Positions 25,977 through 35,401 of a stretch of 64,000 nt of DNA are shown here, in pieces. The notes below the pieces were generated by a model. That model was not told where the DNA came from and ran no database searches. It was given only the letters and a program-made list of their open reading frames with translations. How positions within the stretch are numbered: the stretch's first letter is position 1; the number at the start of each line of letters is the position of its first letter. The stretch covers positions 1 through 64,000 of the forward strand of contig NZ_JACWMY010000019.1 in the NCBI RefSeq assembly GCF_014773265.1. The letters run 5' to 3'. Source of the stretch: Mucilaginibacter pankratovii (GTDB lineage: Bacteria > Bacteroidota > Bacteroidia > Sphingobacteriales > Sphingobacteriaceae). Position numbers and translations under genes: made by a program.

Positions 25977-26993
25977 ATGGCAACACCCATTATAACAGGT
26001 TTAATGGCTTACGGCATGTCGGGCCGCATTTTTCATGCCCCCTTCATCCACAGCAATCCCGGTTTTACGCTAAAAGCTATTGTTGAGCGCAGCCAGAAAA
26101 AGGCATCTGCCGTTTACCCGGATATTATCAGCTATGACAATGTAGAGGAATTGCTGAATGATGCAGAGATAGAGCTCATTATTGTAAACACGCCCAACAA
26201 CCTGCACCTGGAGCATGCCATAAAAGCTATGCGCGCAGGCAAACACGTATTGGTGGAAAAACCTGCCGCTGCTACTGTTGAACAGGTAAAAGAACTATTT
26301 GATGTTGGCCGCGAAACCGGCAAGCATGTAATGATATACCAAAATCGCCGGTACGACAGTGGATTTATATCAACTAAAAAGATGATCGAAAGCGGCCGGC
26401 TGGGTACGTTGCAGGAGGTGATCTTCCGGTTGGACCGTTATAAAATGCAAATAAATGCAAAAGCATTTAAAGAAACCAAAGAAACCCCGGCCAATGGCCT
26501 GGTGTACGACCTTGGCGCGCATTTAGTTGATAATGCTATTGCTTTATTCGGCCGCCCCTTGTCGTTCAATAAAACTACCGGCATTTACCGCGAAGGTTCG
26601 GAAGTGCCTGATTATTTCCATTTCCATTTAACTTTCCCCAACCAGTTAAATGTATTTTTAATATCGGGCCTGCTTATAGCACAGGAGCAGCCGGGCTTTA
26701 TTGTGAACGGCACCTTAGGCAGTTTTGTGAAAGCACGTACCGACGTACAGGAAGGGCAGTTAGATAAAGGCATGATGCCAACTGATGACGGTTATGGCAT
26801 AGAACCCGAAGGGCACGAAGGCACGCTGACAATCGTCGGCGTAGATAATGTAAAGAGCACCGAGCCGGTACCATCCGATAAAGGCGACTATATGCAAATA
26901 TTTGATGCCGTTTATCATACAATTCGCAATAATGCGTTATTCCCTGTAACCGAGGAACAAATTGCCTGGCAATTAGAACTGCTGGAAGCTTAA
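25977..26993 (+). CDS. Gfo/Idh/MocA-family oxidoreductase
   Basis: A 338-residue NAD(P)-dependent dehydrogenase. The N-terminal Rossmann domain has GLMAYGMSGRIFHAPFI, an atypical glycine pattern usual for the YdgJ/YvaA-like subgroup. The catalytic EKPAAATVEQ follows, with YDLGAHLVDNAIALFGRP in the second domain. Members oxidise or reduce sugars, inositols and related alcohols; the substrate cannot be named. It starts 47 bp after the metalloprotease, with no clear functional link. Confidence 0.9.
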   Translation: MATPIITGLMAYGMSGRIFHAPFIHSNPGFTLKAIVERSQKKASAVYPDIISYDNVEELLNDAEIELIIVNTPNNLHLEHAIKAMRAGKHVLVEKPAAATVEQVKELFDVGRETGKHVMIYQNRRYDSGFISTKKMIESGRLGTLQEVIFRLDRYKMQINAKAFKETKETPANGLVYDLGAHLVDNAIALFGRPLSFNKTTGIYREGSEVPDYFHFHLTFPNQLNVFLISGLLIAQEQPGFIVNGTLGSFVKARTDVQEGQLDKGMMPTDDGYGIEPEGHEGTLTIVGVDNVKSTEPVPSDKGDYMQIFDAVYHTIRNNALFPVTEEQIAWQLELLEA

Positions 26994-27026
26994 TAAATTT
27001 AACCCCCGTTTCGCTTAAATATAAAA

Positions 27027-27509
27027 ATGAAGAAATTATTAGTTGCCATAACCCTGCTGATCGTTGCAGGATGTTCAAACGCCCAACCCCCGATACCCCC
27101 GGTAATTGCACCTTATAAGATGCTTAAACTGGACAACACATGGACCACACCTGCCGACCTGAAAAAGGACAAGCCGGTAATGCTTATCTATTTCGCGCCG
27201 GATTGCAGCCACTGCCAAAAGCTTATTTATGATATGAAGCCCGTGATGAAAAGCTTCAAGGATATCCAGGTAGTGATGATCACGTTTACCGATATCCGGA
27301 TGGTGAAAACCTTTAATGAAGATTTCGGGCTGTCGGCCTATAAAAATTTCACTTTGGGTACGGAAGGCTACACCTACACTGCCCAAAAATATTACCAGAT
27401 GAAAACCACGCCATACATCGCTATTTATGCTAAAGATGGCCACCTGGTACAGGCTTTTGAGAAGGTGCCAAAGATCCCGGAATTGGTTGCAGCGGTGAAG
27501 AAGGCGTAG
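27027..27509 (+). CDS. Thioredoxin-like lipoprotein
   Basis: A 160-residue envelope thiol-disulfide protein. The signal peptide MKKLLVAITLLIVAGC has its lipobox Cys16. The thioredoxin fold contains YFAPDCSHCQKL with a CSHC active site near residue 60, and the conserved cis-proline follows KTTP. The size and CxxC suggest a TlpA/ResA-type reductant working in the periplasm. It starts 33 bp after the oxidoreductase stop and ends at a bidirectional terminator shared with sdhB. Confidence 0.87.
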   Translation: MKKLLVAITLLIVAGCSNAQPPIPPVIAPYKMLKLDNTWTTPADLKKDKPVMLIYFAPDCSHCQKLIYDMKPVMKSFKDIQVVMITFTDIRMVKTFNEDFGLSAYKNFTLGTEGYTYTAQKYYQMKTTPYIAIYAKDGHLVQAFEKVPKIPELVAAVKKA

Positions 27510-27571
27510 TGTTGAGTCGGAAGTCCGCAGTCGGAAAGTCCGAAAGATCTTGCACATTCCTTTAATCCCGT

Positions 27572-27690
27572 TGTCATTTCGAGGGAAGCGTAGCGACGAG
27601 AAATCTTCTACGCTTATATACAACCGCTTTGCAAGCCCGAATTGCATATCCAACAAGATTTCTCCTCGCTATCGCTCGTTCGAAATGACA
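27572..27690. repeat. Inverted-repeat element in convergent junction
   Basis: TGTCATTTCGAG at the left is mirrored by CGAAATGACA at the right. The inner arms AGCGTAGCGACGAGAAATCTT and AAGATTTCTCCTCGCTATCGCT also pair. It sits between two converging genes. Upstream, 27515-27545 carries short GTCGGAAAGTCCG-type tandem repeats. Confidence 0.78.
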
Positions 27691-27702
27691 AAATTTATAA
27701 CG

Positions 27703-27736
27703 AAAAATCCCCGGTTGCAAGCAGCCGGGGATTTTT
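27703..27736. terminator. Bidirectional terminator between the thioredoxin gene and sdhB
   Basis: AAAAATCCCCGG (27703-27714) and CCGGGGATTTTT (27725-27736) form a perfect 12-bp stem, giving a U-run on either strand. It serves the rightward thioredoxin-like gene and the leftward sdhCAB operon. Confidence 0.9.
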
Positions 27737-27756
27737 GTTATTGAGATATTTTTAAA

Positions 27757-28548
27757 TTATTCGCCGCCAACATGGTCATGCACGCCTTCTTCGCGGAACA
27801 ATTTCGCGCTGAAGAAATCATTGTTCATGCGGGCTATATTCGTCAGTGTGATCTCTTTAGGGCATTCTGCTTCGCAGGCGCCGGTGTTGGTACAGTTACC
27901 AAACCCTTCTTCGTCCATTTGGGCAACCATGGCTTGCACACGGCTGTAACGCTCGGGCTGGCCCTGCGGCAATAAACCCAACTGGGTAATTTTTGCCGAT
28001 ACAAACAACATAGCCGATGCATTTTTACAAGCCGCAACGCAAGCGCCGCAACCAATACAAGTAGCCGAGTTGAAAGCCTCATCAGCTACTACTTTAGGGA
28101 TCAGTATCGCGTTAGCATCCTGCGCACCACCGGTATTTACCGAAATAAAACCGCCTGCTTGCTGGATCCTGTCGAACGCGGAACGATCTGTACCCAGATC
28201 CTTTATCACCGGGAAAGCTGCCGAACGCCATGGCTCGATAGTAATGGTTTCGCCATCTTTAAACGTACGCATGTGCAGCTGGCAGGTGGTTATTGCCTTT
28301 TTTGGCCCATGCGGATGGCCGTTGATATATAAAGAGCACGACCCGCAGATCCCTTCGCGGCAATCATGGTCGAAATAAATTGGCTCGTCATTCTTTTTGG
28401 TAAGGCTTTCGTTCACCACATCCAGCATTTCCAGGAACGACATATCCTCAGAAATACCTTCTGCCTTATAGGTAACAAATTTACCTGCCGTTTGTGAATT
28501 TTTTTGGCGCCATACTTTCAGCGTCAGATTCATGTTTCCAGTACTCAT
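27757..28548 (-). CDS. sdhB: Succinate dehydrogenase/fumarate reductase iron-sulfur subunit
   Basis: A 263-residue electron-transfer subunit. CREGICGSCS binds the [2Fe-2S] cluster; CIGCGACVAAC and the later CTNTGACEAECP supply the [4Fe-4S] and remaining cluster cysteines. It is the last gene of sdhCAB, passing electrons between the SdhA flavin and the membrane cytochrome. ATG 28548 is used; the internal ATG 28533 (MNLTLKVW) is an alternative. It ends before a bidirectional terminator. Confidence 0.96.
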   Translation of the reverse strand: MSTGNMNLTLKVWRQKNSQTAGKFVTYKAEGISEDMSFLEMLDVVNESLTKKNDEPIYFDHDCREGICGSCSLYINGHPHGPKKAITTCQLHMRTFKDGETITIEPWRSAAFPVIKDLGTDRSAFDRIQQAGGFISVNTGGAQDANAILIPKVVADEAFNSATCIGCGACVAACKNASAMLFVSAKITQLGLLPQGQPERYSRVQAMVAQMDEEGFGNCTNTGACEAECPKEITLTNIARMNNDFFSAKLFREEGVHDHVGGE

Positions 28549-28577
28549 ATTTTGTGAGTTGTGAATGGTGAGCAGTG

Positions 28578-28625
28578 AGTGGTGAATGGTGAGGTTTTAA
28601 AACTCACTACTCGCCATTCACCACT
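28578..28625. repeat. Inverted repeat in the sdhA-sdhB spacer
   Basis: AGTGGTGAATGGTGAG (28578-28593) pairs with CTCGCCATTCACCACT (28610-28625), with one mismatch. Part of the same unit is repeated just before it, and related sequence fills the sdhC-sdhA spacer. Confidence 0.75.
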
Positions 28626-28632
28626 AACTATA

Positions 28633-30567
28633 CTATTTATAACTACGTTGTGATAACTTAACATTTTCGAAGATCAGTTCTTCTTTATGAAGCTCTTCTT
28701 CCTGATCCTCACCTTTAAACTCCCATGCCGATACGAACGCGAAATTATCGTCATCCCTCAAGGCTTCGCCCTCCGGTGTTTGCGATTCTAAGCGGAAGTG
28801 GCCACCACATGATTCGCGACGCGCTAAAGCGTCGGTTACCATCAGTTCGCCCAATTCGATGAAATCGGCAACGCGACCGGCTCTTTCCAACGCGGCGTTA
28901 ACCTCGTCGTTCTCACCGGTTACTATCGCGTTCTTCCAGAAATCCGCCTTCAAAGCCTTTATCAGGCCTTTAGCGTGGGTCAATCCCTCTTCGGTACGTG
29001 CCATGCCGCAATATTCCCACATAATGTGGCCAAGCTCGCGGTGGTATTCAACAACTGTTTTGTTGCCTTTTAGCGCAAGCAGTTTGTTGTTGTAGGCAAT
29101 AACTTCCTGTTTTGTTTTTTCGAATGCCGGGTGGTTCTTGTCAACCGGTTTCGGGCCGATGGTAGCCAGGTAATCGCCAAGGGTATAAGGGATAACGAAG
29201 TAACCATCAGATAATCCCTGCATCAGTGCAGATGCACCAAGGCGGTTAGCACCGTGGTCGCTAAAGTTACACTCGCCCATGGCGTAAAGGCCCGGTACGT
29301 TTGTGCTTAAGTTATAATCAACCCAAAGGCCGCCCATGGTATAGTGTACCGCAGGGTAAATGCGCATGGGTTGTTTATACGGGTTCTCGTCGGTAATTTG
29401 ATAGTACATATCAAACAGGTTACCATATTTTGCGCGTACGGTATCTTCGCCAAGGCGTTGTATCGCTTCAGCAAAATCAAGGTAAACGGCTAAGCCGGTA
29501 GTACCAACACCTTTGCCTTCGTCAGACATTTCTTTAGCGTTACGTGAAGCCACGTCGCGCGGAACCAGGTTACCAAATGATGGGTATTTACGTTCTAAAA
29601 AGTAATCTCTGTCTTCTTCTTTAACCTGTGCGGCAGTAATTTCTTTCTTCTGAAGTTTTTGCGCCGTCTCAACCGTTTTTGGAGCCCATACACGGCCGTC
29701 GTTACGTAACGACTCGGACATCAGCGTAAGCTTGCTTTGGTGATCGCCGGTTACCGGGATACAGGTAGGGTGAATTTGGGTATAGCAAGGGTTGGCAAAA
29801 AAAGCGCCGCGTTTGTGTGCGCGCCATGCTGCCGTTACGTTTGAACCGATGGCGTTTGTAGACAGGTAGAACACGTTGCCGTAACCACCTGTTGCAAGCA
29901 ATACTGCATGCCCTGCATGGGTTTCTATCTCACCAGTTTTCAGGTTACGGGTAACAATACCTTTCGCCTGGCCGTCAACCAAAACAACATCCAACATTTC
30001 GGTACGGGTGTACATTTTCACCTTACCTAAATGGATCTGGCGGTTTAGGGCCGAGTAAGCGCCTAATAACAGCTGCTGCCCTGTTTGGCCGCGTGCGTAA
30101 AACGTACGGGATACCTGCGAGCCACCGAAAGAACGGTTATCCAGCAAGCCGCCGTATTCGCGGGCGAATGGTACGCCCTGTGCAACACATTGGTCGATAA
30201 TATTTACCGATACCTCTGCCAGGCGGTAAACGTTGCCTTCGCGGGCACGGTAATCACCACCTTTAATAGTATCGTAAAACAAACGGTAAACGCTGTCGCC
30301 GTCGTTCTGATAGTTTTTTGCTGCGTTGATACCACCCTGTGCCGCAATAGAGTGCGCACGGCGCGGGCTATCCTGGAAACAAAACGACTTAACGTTGTAA
30401 CCAAGCTCGGCCAATGATGCGGCTGCGGAGGCGCCGGCCAAACCGGTACCAACAATAATTACATCATATTTACGCTTGTTAGCGGGGTTAACCAGCTTTA
30501 AGTTAAATTTATGCTTGCTCCATTTTTCGGCCAGCGGGCCCTGCGGAATTTTAGCATCTAAACTCAT
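28633..30567 (-). CDS. sdhA: Succinate dehydrogenase/fumarate reductase flavoprotein subunit
   Basis: A 644-residue catalytic subunit. The FAD-binding GTGLAGASAAASLAELG starts near residue 40. The covalently flavinylated His72 lies in RRAHSIAAQGG, and catalytic-region signatures HPTCIPVTG and VHYTMGGLWVDYN are present. In Bacteroidota this enzyme oxidises succinate with menaquinone or runs in reverse as fumarate reductase; the direction cannot be told from sequence. It is the middle gene of sdhCAB. Confidence 0.97.
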   Translation of the reverse strand: MSLDAKIPQGPLAEKWSKHKFNLKLVNPANKRKYDVIIVGTGLAGASAAASLAELGYNVKSFCFQDSPRRAHSIAAQGGINAAKNYQNDGDSVYRLFYDTIKGGDYRAREGNVYRLAEVSVNIIDQCVAQGVPFAREYGGLLDNRSFGGSQVSRTFYARGQTGQQLLLGAYSALNRQIHLGKVKMYTRTEMLDVVLVDGQAKGIVTRNLKTGEIETHAGHAVLLATGGYGNVFYLSTNAIGSNVTAAWRAHKRGAFFANPCYTQIHPTCIPVTGDHQSKLTLMSESLRNDGRVWAPKTVETAQKLQKKEITAAQVKEEDRDYFLERKYPSFGNLVPRDVASRNAKEMSDEGKGVGTTGLAVYLDFAEAIQRLGEDTVRAKYGNLFDMYYQITDENPYKQPMRIYPAVHYTMGGLWVDYNLSTNVPGLYAMGECNFSDHGANRLGASALMQGLSDGYFVIPYTLGDYLATIGPKPVDKNHPAFEKTKQEVIAYNNKLLALKGNKTVVEYHRELGHIMWEYCGMARTEEGLTHAKGLIKALKADFWKNAIVTGENDEVNAALERAGRVADFIELGELMVTDALARRESCGGHFRLESQTPEGEALRDDDNFAFVSAWEFKGEDQEEELHKEELIFENVKLSQRSYK

Positions 30568-30594
30568 TTCTTTTCTACTTTTTATTTAGTGAGT

Positions 30595-30639
30595 GGTTGA
30601 TTTAGTGAATGGTGAGTGGTTAGCTCCATCAAATCAACC
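30595..30639. repeat. Short inverted repeat in the sdhC-sdhA spacer
   Basis: GGTTGATTT (30595-30603) pairs with AAATCAACC (30631-30639). The loop contains GTGAATGGTGAGTGGT, the same unit as in the sdhA-sdhB spacer. Confidence 0.65.
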
Positions 30640-30656
30640 TATTCTAACTTAATCAA

Positions 30657-31442
30657 CTACTTTGATAAACTCTGGATAAAATACACCACCGGCATAGCCG
30701 CAAACCCCAGGGGTATAATCACCCCAAAAAACCAGGTACCGAAGAAGTAAACTATCGGCTGGTATTTGCGGTGTACCCATCCCAATGTGCGGAATGCGCT
30801 CTGGAAACCGTGTAGTAAGTGGAATGCTACTGCACCCATCGCAATTACATAAAATGCAACATACCACAATTTGCTAAAGCTCTCCTGCACACGTGCGTGG
30901 ATATCTTTCACCCTTACAATTTCCACATTGTTTTCTGTGGAGATAGACCTTTCAAATTCAGCAACCTGGGGAACGTATTCGCCAACAGTAGTTACATTGG
31001 TTGCCAGGTCGGTACGGTACTCTTTAAATTTAAGCACATGGTCGTACTTGTAAACAAACCAAAAATCGCTCATGTGTATCACAATGAACAATAACAGGAT
31101 AGAACCTAAAAGCCCCATGTTTTTTGACGACCATGATGCATCCGATTTTGGCTGCACGGCATAACCTACCGGCCTTGCCCTGCGGTTTTTAATAGTTAGC
31201 ACCAAAGCATACACCGCGTGCACTATAATACTGATGTACAGGATGTACGCAATAACCTCGATAGGTGGAAAATGCGTTAAGAAATTTGCGTAGCTGTTAA
31301 ATGCAAAACCCTGGTCGTCTTTAAAAAGCAACAAGTTGCCGCCCAGGTGAACAATTAAAAAAGTACACAAAAACAAGCCAGTTAAAGCCATTATCAGCTT
31401 CTTTCCCAGTGATGAGTTAAAGGTTTGTTTGAATTCGCTCAT
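30657..31442 (-). CDS. sdhC: Succinate dehydrogenase cytochrome b subunit
   Basis: A 261-residue integral membrane subunit with about five transmembrane helices and conserved histidines for b-type haem (MALTGLFLCTFLIVHLGGN, IVIHMSDFWFVYKY, AFHLLHGFQSAFRTLGW). The single, long cytochrome b with no separate SdhD is the Bacteroidota-type complex that uses menaquinone. ATG 31442 is chosen over the extension to 31487, because a TACTTTTG box at 31465-31472 lies between them. Confidence 0.94.
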   Translation of the reverse strand: MSEFKQTFNSSLGKKLIMALTGLFLCTFLIVHLGGNLLLFKDDQGFAFNSYANFLTHFPPIEVIAYILYISIIVHAVYALVLTIKNRRARPVGYAVQPKSDASWSSKNMGLLGSILLLFIVIHMSDFWFVYKYDHVLKFKEYRTDLATNVTTVGEYVPQVAEFERSISTENNVEIVRVKDIHARVQESFSKLWYVAFYVIAMGAVAFHLLHGFQSAFRTLGWVHRKYQPIVYFFGTWFFGVIIPLGFAAMPVVYFIQSLSK

Positions 31443-31464
31443 TATTGATTCAGATTTATTTAGG

Positions 31465-31472
31465 CAAAAGTA
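31465..31472 (-). promoter_or_regulatory. sdhCAB promoter, -7 element
   Basis: Minus-strand TACTTTTG, 23-30 bases before the sdhC ATG. No well-spaced -33 TTG was found. Confidence 0.55.
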
Positions 31473-31643
31473 TTTATTAAAAGCCAAAAGATATAAATGG
31501 TTTCGGCTTTAGATAGGGATTATCATTATTTAGAAACAATCTAAAAGAAAAATATTTCACATAACTGTACTGCACTGTATTTTTTTTGATAGCTGTTATG
31601 GAAACCGCCTGTTTATTGCATCCATCAATAAACCACACAAATT

Positions 31644-34600
31644 ATGAACAGGCTAAACTTATCCCTCTTATCCATTTTGGCGCTGCTGATGCTACAATAT
31701 AATATAGCGAGCGCCCAGGCACCACAACTTACTGTTGATGGCAAAAGCAATAACGGCGTTACGCTGCAAAATTTAAAAATAGATGTGGCTATTTACGGCA
31801 ACATCAGCCGCACTACCTGGCAAATGACATTTTATAACTCCACCTCGCGGATACTGGAAGGCACGCTGATGTTCCCGCTGAAGGATGGTGTGAGTGTAAG
31901 TCGCTACGCTTTAGATATAAATGGCAAGATGCGCGAGGCCGTACCAGTAGACCGCGGTAAAGGTACCGTGGTTTTCGAATCGATAGAACGCCGGCGTGTC
32001 GACCCCGGTTTGCTGGAAAAAGTGGAGGGCAACACCTTCCGTACCCGCATCTATCCTATCAACCCCAACAGCACCCGTACCGTAATTATCGGGTACGAGG
32101 AAGAAATACCCATGGCAGCCAATGGCAGCCTTAAATTTTCGCTCCCGCTGAATTTGAAGGATACGGTAAAAACATTCTCGCTTACCGCATCGGTTGTACA
32201 AAGCGCTGCTGCGCCTGTTGCCGATGATACCAGCGGCTATGCACTCAAATTCGATAAACATCAAAACACCTACTCCTCTTCAATAGAAAAAAACAACTAC
32301 ACCCCAAGCCATTCGTTGTCCTTTTACATCCCTAAACCAAAAGATGTTGCCGAGGTGATGATACAAGCGCAAGGCAATAAATACTATTGGTTCATCAATA
32401 CCGCTATTCCGCCTCAAACTATCGCCAAGCCGCTGCCCCATAATATTGGCCTACTTTGGGACGCGTCGCTAAGTGGCGCTAACCGCGAGATTAAAAAAGA
32501 ACTGGCGCTGTTAGATGCCTACTTCAAGAAAGTGAACAACGCGCAGGTACACCTTATCGCTTTCAGCAATGCCATCCTAAAAAATCAAACATACGCTATT
32601 ACCAATGGCAACTGGGATGCCCTTAAAGCCGAACTGGAACAAACCACTTACGACGGCGCAACTAACTTAGCGAAGCTCGATTTAAGCAAGTACCCGGCAG
32701 ATGAATTTTTACTGATGAGCGATGGGCATCAAACCTTTGGCGATGGACAAATAAAATTAAGCGGCAAACCCGTTTATTGCATCAACTCATCGGCCGCTGC
32801 AGATTACAGCAATTTAAAATTGATAGCCCTTAAAACCAATGGCGAACTGATAGACCTAACCCGCGATGATAACACTAAAGCATTAAACGCGCTAACCATT
32901 CAGCCGCTGCGCTTTTTGGGCATCAAAGCCGGCAGTACAGTTGATGATAGTTACCCTTCATTGCCGGTTACCGTTAGCGGGGCATTTTCCATCGCGGGTA
33001 TTACCAAGGATCCGAATCAAACCATTACGCTACAATATGGGTATGGCAATAAAATAAGTTTCGAGAAACAAGTAACGCTCGATCTGCAGACGAACGCGGT
33101 TGAAAACGTGGACGTGGCCAAACTTTGGGCGCAGAAAAAGATAAGCGAGATGGATATTAATTATGAGGCCAATCGCCAGGAGATAGAATCCTTGGGTAAG
33201 CGTTTTGGCATTGTTACCCGCAATACCTCGCTGATTGTGCTGGAAACCATTAACGATTACATACAATACGATATTGAGCCGCCTACGGAGCTAAGGGCTC
33301 AATATGATGCTATTATGAAGCAGCGGGGCGATGTTGCCCGCAGCCCTGCGCGGGAAAACCTAACCACAGCTGAGAATATACTGAAAGAACTTACCCAGTG
33401 GTGGGATAACGGCGCAGAGCCTGCAAAAATCACGGCAAGCAATGCCAGCACGCCGGTTGCTCCGGCAGTAAATAACACAAGCACGGCAAACGCAAATCGC
33501 AACAGGCTTGTAAACCCGGGTGCAATAAACCGTAACGGCCAAGGGCATAACATTACCGGGGTTGTGGTGGCAAAGGATGATGGCTTGCCAATTCCGGGTG
33601 TTACCCTTAGGGTGAAGGGTACCAATACGGGTACACAAACCAACGCTGTCGGCAGGTATAGCTTATGGGTGCCAAACAAGGGGAAGTTACAGGTATCTTA
33701 TTTAGGCTTCAAATCGCAGGAAGTAAAAATTGGCGCAAGCGGCTTTTTAAATGTCACCCTCGAGGGGTCTTCTAACCAATTGAACGAGGTTGTGGTTATA
33801 GGGTATGGTACCGTTAGGAGACGGGATGTTACAGGTTCGGTTTCAACAATTAATTCGGATGAGGCAGTCAGCAATAACACCGCGCCGGAACCGCCTGCTG
33901 TGGAGGAAATGCAAGTTGCGGCGGTTGCTCCTACGCCAAGTTCAGGTGCGCCGGGTGCGTCCCCGGCAGTAACTTATAAAAGTTCAAACATAGCAGCCGG
34001 GCTAAGCGCAAAAGTTGCAGGTTTGGCGGTGCAATCGCCCAATGAAGCTAATAAACAATTCCAAGGGCGGGCAGCCGGTGTTAGTGTGATAACGCAGGGT
34101 GCGCCGGGCCCGGGTTCTTCTATTGTCATCAGAGGGACATCAAGTATCGCCAACGCAAAACCGCTAATAATAATAGATGGGGTACCGAGTGGTAGTTTGG
34201 ATGGCTTCAATCCAAATGATATTTCTGATATCAGCGTTTTAAAAGATGCCGGCGCAACAGCCGTTTATGGGGCAAAGGCAAGTAACGGGGTTGTTGTAGT
34301 AACTACCAAAAAGGGCGCTGCAACACGCCGCGCGATAACTGCTGACACTATCACAAGCGCATCAAACACAAATGAAGGTATCAGTATAGCCTACAAAACT
34401 CCCGATATGGAATATTTGAAAACCATCCAAAACACAGGTAAGGCCGGGCAATATCAAAAATACCTGGAGTTGCGCTCGTCCTTTACCGGCGACCCGGTTT
34501 ATTATTTTGATGTAGCCAATTACTTTATAAAAATAGGTAACAAGGAAGTTGGCGCACGCATACTAAGCAACCTGGCCGAAATGGACCTGGGCAGCTACGA

Positions 34601-35294
34601 ATTATACAAGATGCTGGGCTATAAATTAAAACAGCTTGGCGATTATGAAGGCGAAGTATTCGCCTTTAAAAAGATAACCGAACTGCGCCCACTCGATCCG
34701 CAAAGCTACCGCGATTACGGATTAGCGTTGGAAGACGCCGGCAAGCACCAGCAGGCGTTGGATGTGCTTTATAAAGCCATGGTAACCAGCTATACCAGCG
34801 ATGCAGAAAACCTTTACAATGGTGTAGAAGAGATCTTTTTGCCGGAGATAAACCGCATTATAGCTATGCACAAGAGTAAGCTAAATCTTACAGCCATCCC
34901 AAAAAAGGTGATCAAAGCCTTGCCTGCGGATATAAGAATTGTGATGAACTGGAATATGAACAACACCGACATAGATCTTTGGGTAACCGACCCTAACGGT
35001 GAAAAATGCCTGTACAGCCATAACCGTACAGCACTCGGCGGTCGTATATCTGACGACATGACCCAAGGTTTCGGCCCCGAGCAATTCCTGCTTAAAAAAG
35101 CAATAAAAGGCACCTATAAAATAGAGATCAACTATTACGGCGATACACAGGCTACTATAGCTGGGCCAACCACCATAATGGCCGAGCTATATACCTATTA
35201 CGGCACCCCGCAGGAAAAGAAAGAACTCATTGTGCTGCAAATGAAGAAAGATGCCAAAGGTGGCGTGTACATTGGCGACCTCGATTTTAAATAA
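31644..35294 (+). CDS. VIT/vWA protein fused to a barrel-less TonB-receptor plug, TPR and DUF2135 domains
   Basis: A 1216-residue exported protein. In order: signal peptide (1-24, ending SAQA); VIT domain (about 27-160, WQMTFYNSTSRILEGTLMFP); vWA-like domain (about 262-390) with a MIDAS-type DASLS near residue 270 and LMSDGHQTFGDGQ near 357; a linker to about 630; a CarboxypepD_reg-like sandwich (about 635-715); the SusC signature LNEVVVIGYGTVRRRDVTGSV (713-733); a Pro/Ala linker; a TonB plug (about 780-892: IVIRGTSSIANAKPLIIIDG, GATAVYGAKASNGVVVVTTKKG); TPR-like helices (about 935-1075); and DUF2135 (about 1090-1205, MNWNMNNTDIDLWVTDPNG). No barrel follows the plug. A role in envelope protein interaction is inference. 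Confidence 0.85.
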   Translation: MNRLNLSLLSILALLMLQYNIASAQAPQLTVDGKSNNGVTLQNLKIDVAIYGNISRTTWQMTFYNSTSRILEGTLMFPLKDGVSVSRYALDINGKMREAVPVDRGKGTVVFESIERRRVDPGLLEKVEGNTFRTRIYPINPNSTRTVIIGYEEEIPMAANGSLKFSLPLNLKDTVKTFSLTASVVQSAAAPVADDTSGYALKFDKHQNTYSSSIEKNNYTPSHSLSFYIPKPKDVAEVMIQAQGNKYYWFINTAIPPQTIAKPLPHNIGLLWDASLSGANREIKKELALLDAYFKKVNNAQVHLIAFSNAILKNQTYAITNGNWDALKAELEQTTYDGATNLAKLDLSKYPADEFLLMSDGHQTFGDGQIKLSGKPVYCINSSAAADYSNLKLIALKTNGELIDLTRDDNTKALNALTIQPLRFLGIKAGSTVDDSYPSLPVTVSGAFSIAGITKDPNQTITLQYGYGNKISFEKQVTLDLQTNAVENVDVAKLWAQKKISEMDINYEANRQEIESLGKRFGIVTRNTSLIVLETINDYIQYDIEPPTELRAQYDAIMKQRGDVARSPARENLTTAENILKELTQWWDNGAEPAKITASNASTPVAPAVNNTSTANANRNRLVNPGAINRNGQGHNITGVVVAKDDGLPIPGVTLRVKGTNTGTQTNAVGRYSLWVPNKGKLQVSYLGFKSQEVKIGASGFLNVTLEGSSNQLNEVVVIGYGTVRRRDVTGSVSTINSDEAVSNNTAPEPPAVEEMQVAAVAPTPSSGAPGASPAVTYKSSNIAAGLSAKVAGLAVQSPNEANKQFQGRAAGVSVITQGAPGPGSSIVIRGTSSIANAKPLIIIDGVPSGSLDGFNPNDISDISVLKDAGATAVYGAKASNGVVVVTTKKGAATRRAITADTITSASNTNEGISIAYKTPDMEYLKTIQNTGKAGQYQKYLELRSSFTGDPVYYFDVANYFIKIGNKEVGARILSNLAEMDLGSYELYKMLGYKLKQLGDYEGEVFAFKKITELRPLDPQSYRDYGLALEDAGKHQQALDVLYKAMVTSYTSDAENLYNGVEEIFLPEINRIIAMHKSKLNLTAIPKKVIKALPADIRIVMNWNMNNTDIDLWVTDPNGEKCLYSHNRTALGGRISDDMTQGFGPEQFLLKKAIKGTYKIEINYYGDTQATIAGPTTIMAELYTYYGTPQEKKELIVLQMKKDAKGGVYIGDLDFK

Positions 35295-35306
35295 ATGGTT
35301 GATTTC

Positions 35307-35339
35307 CCGGAGTGGTAGTATTGCCATTCCGGTTTTTTT
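35307..35339 (+). terminator. Terminator after the VIT/plug fusion gene
   Basis: CCGGAGTGG (35307-35315) pairs with CCATTCCGG (35324-35332), with one G-U pair, followed by seven T residues. It begins 13 bases after the stop. Confidence 0.85.
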
Positions 35340-35401
35340 ATCAAACAAAATTTTGTCCGCGGAAATTATTTTCGCTTATTTAGGGCTACTAAACCATACG
35401 C

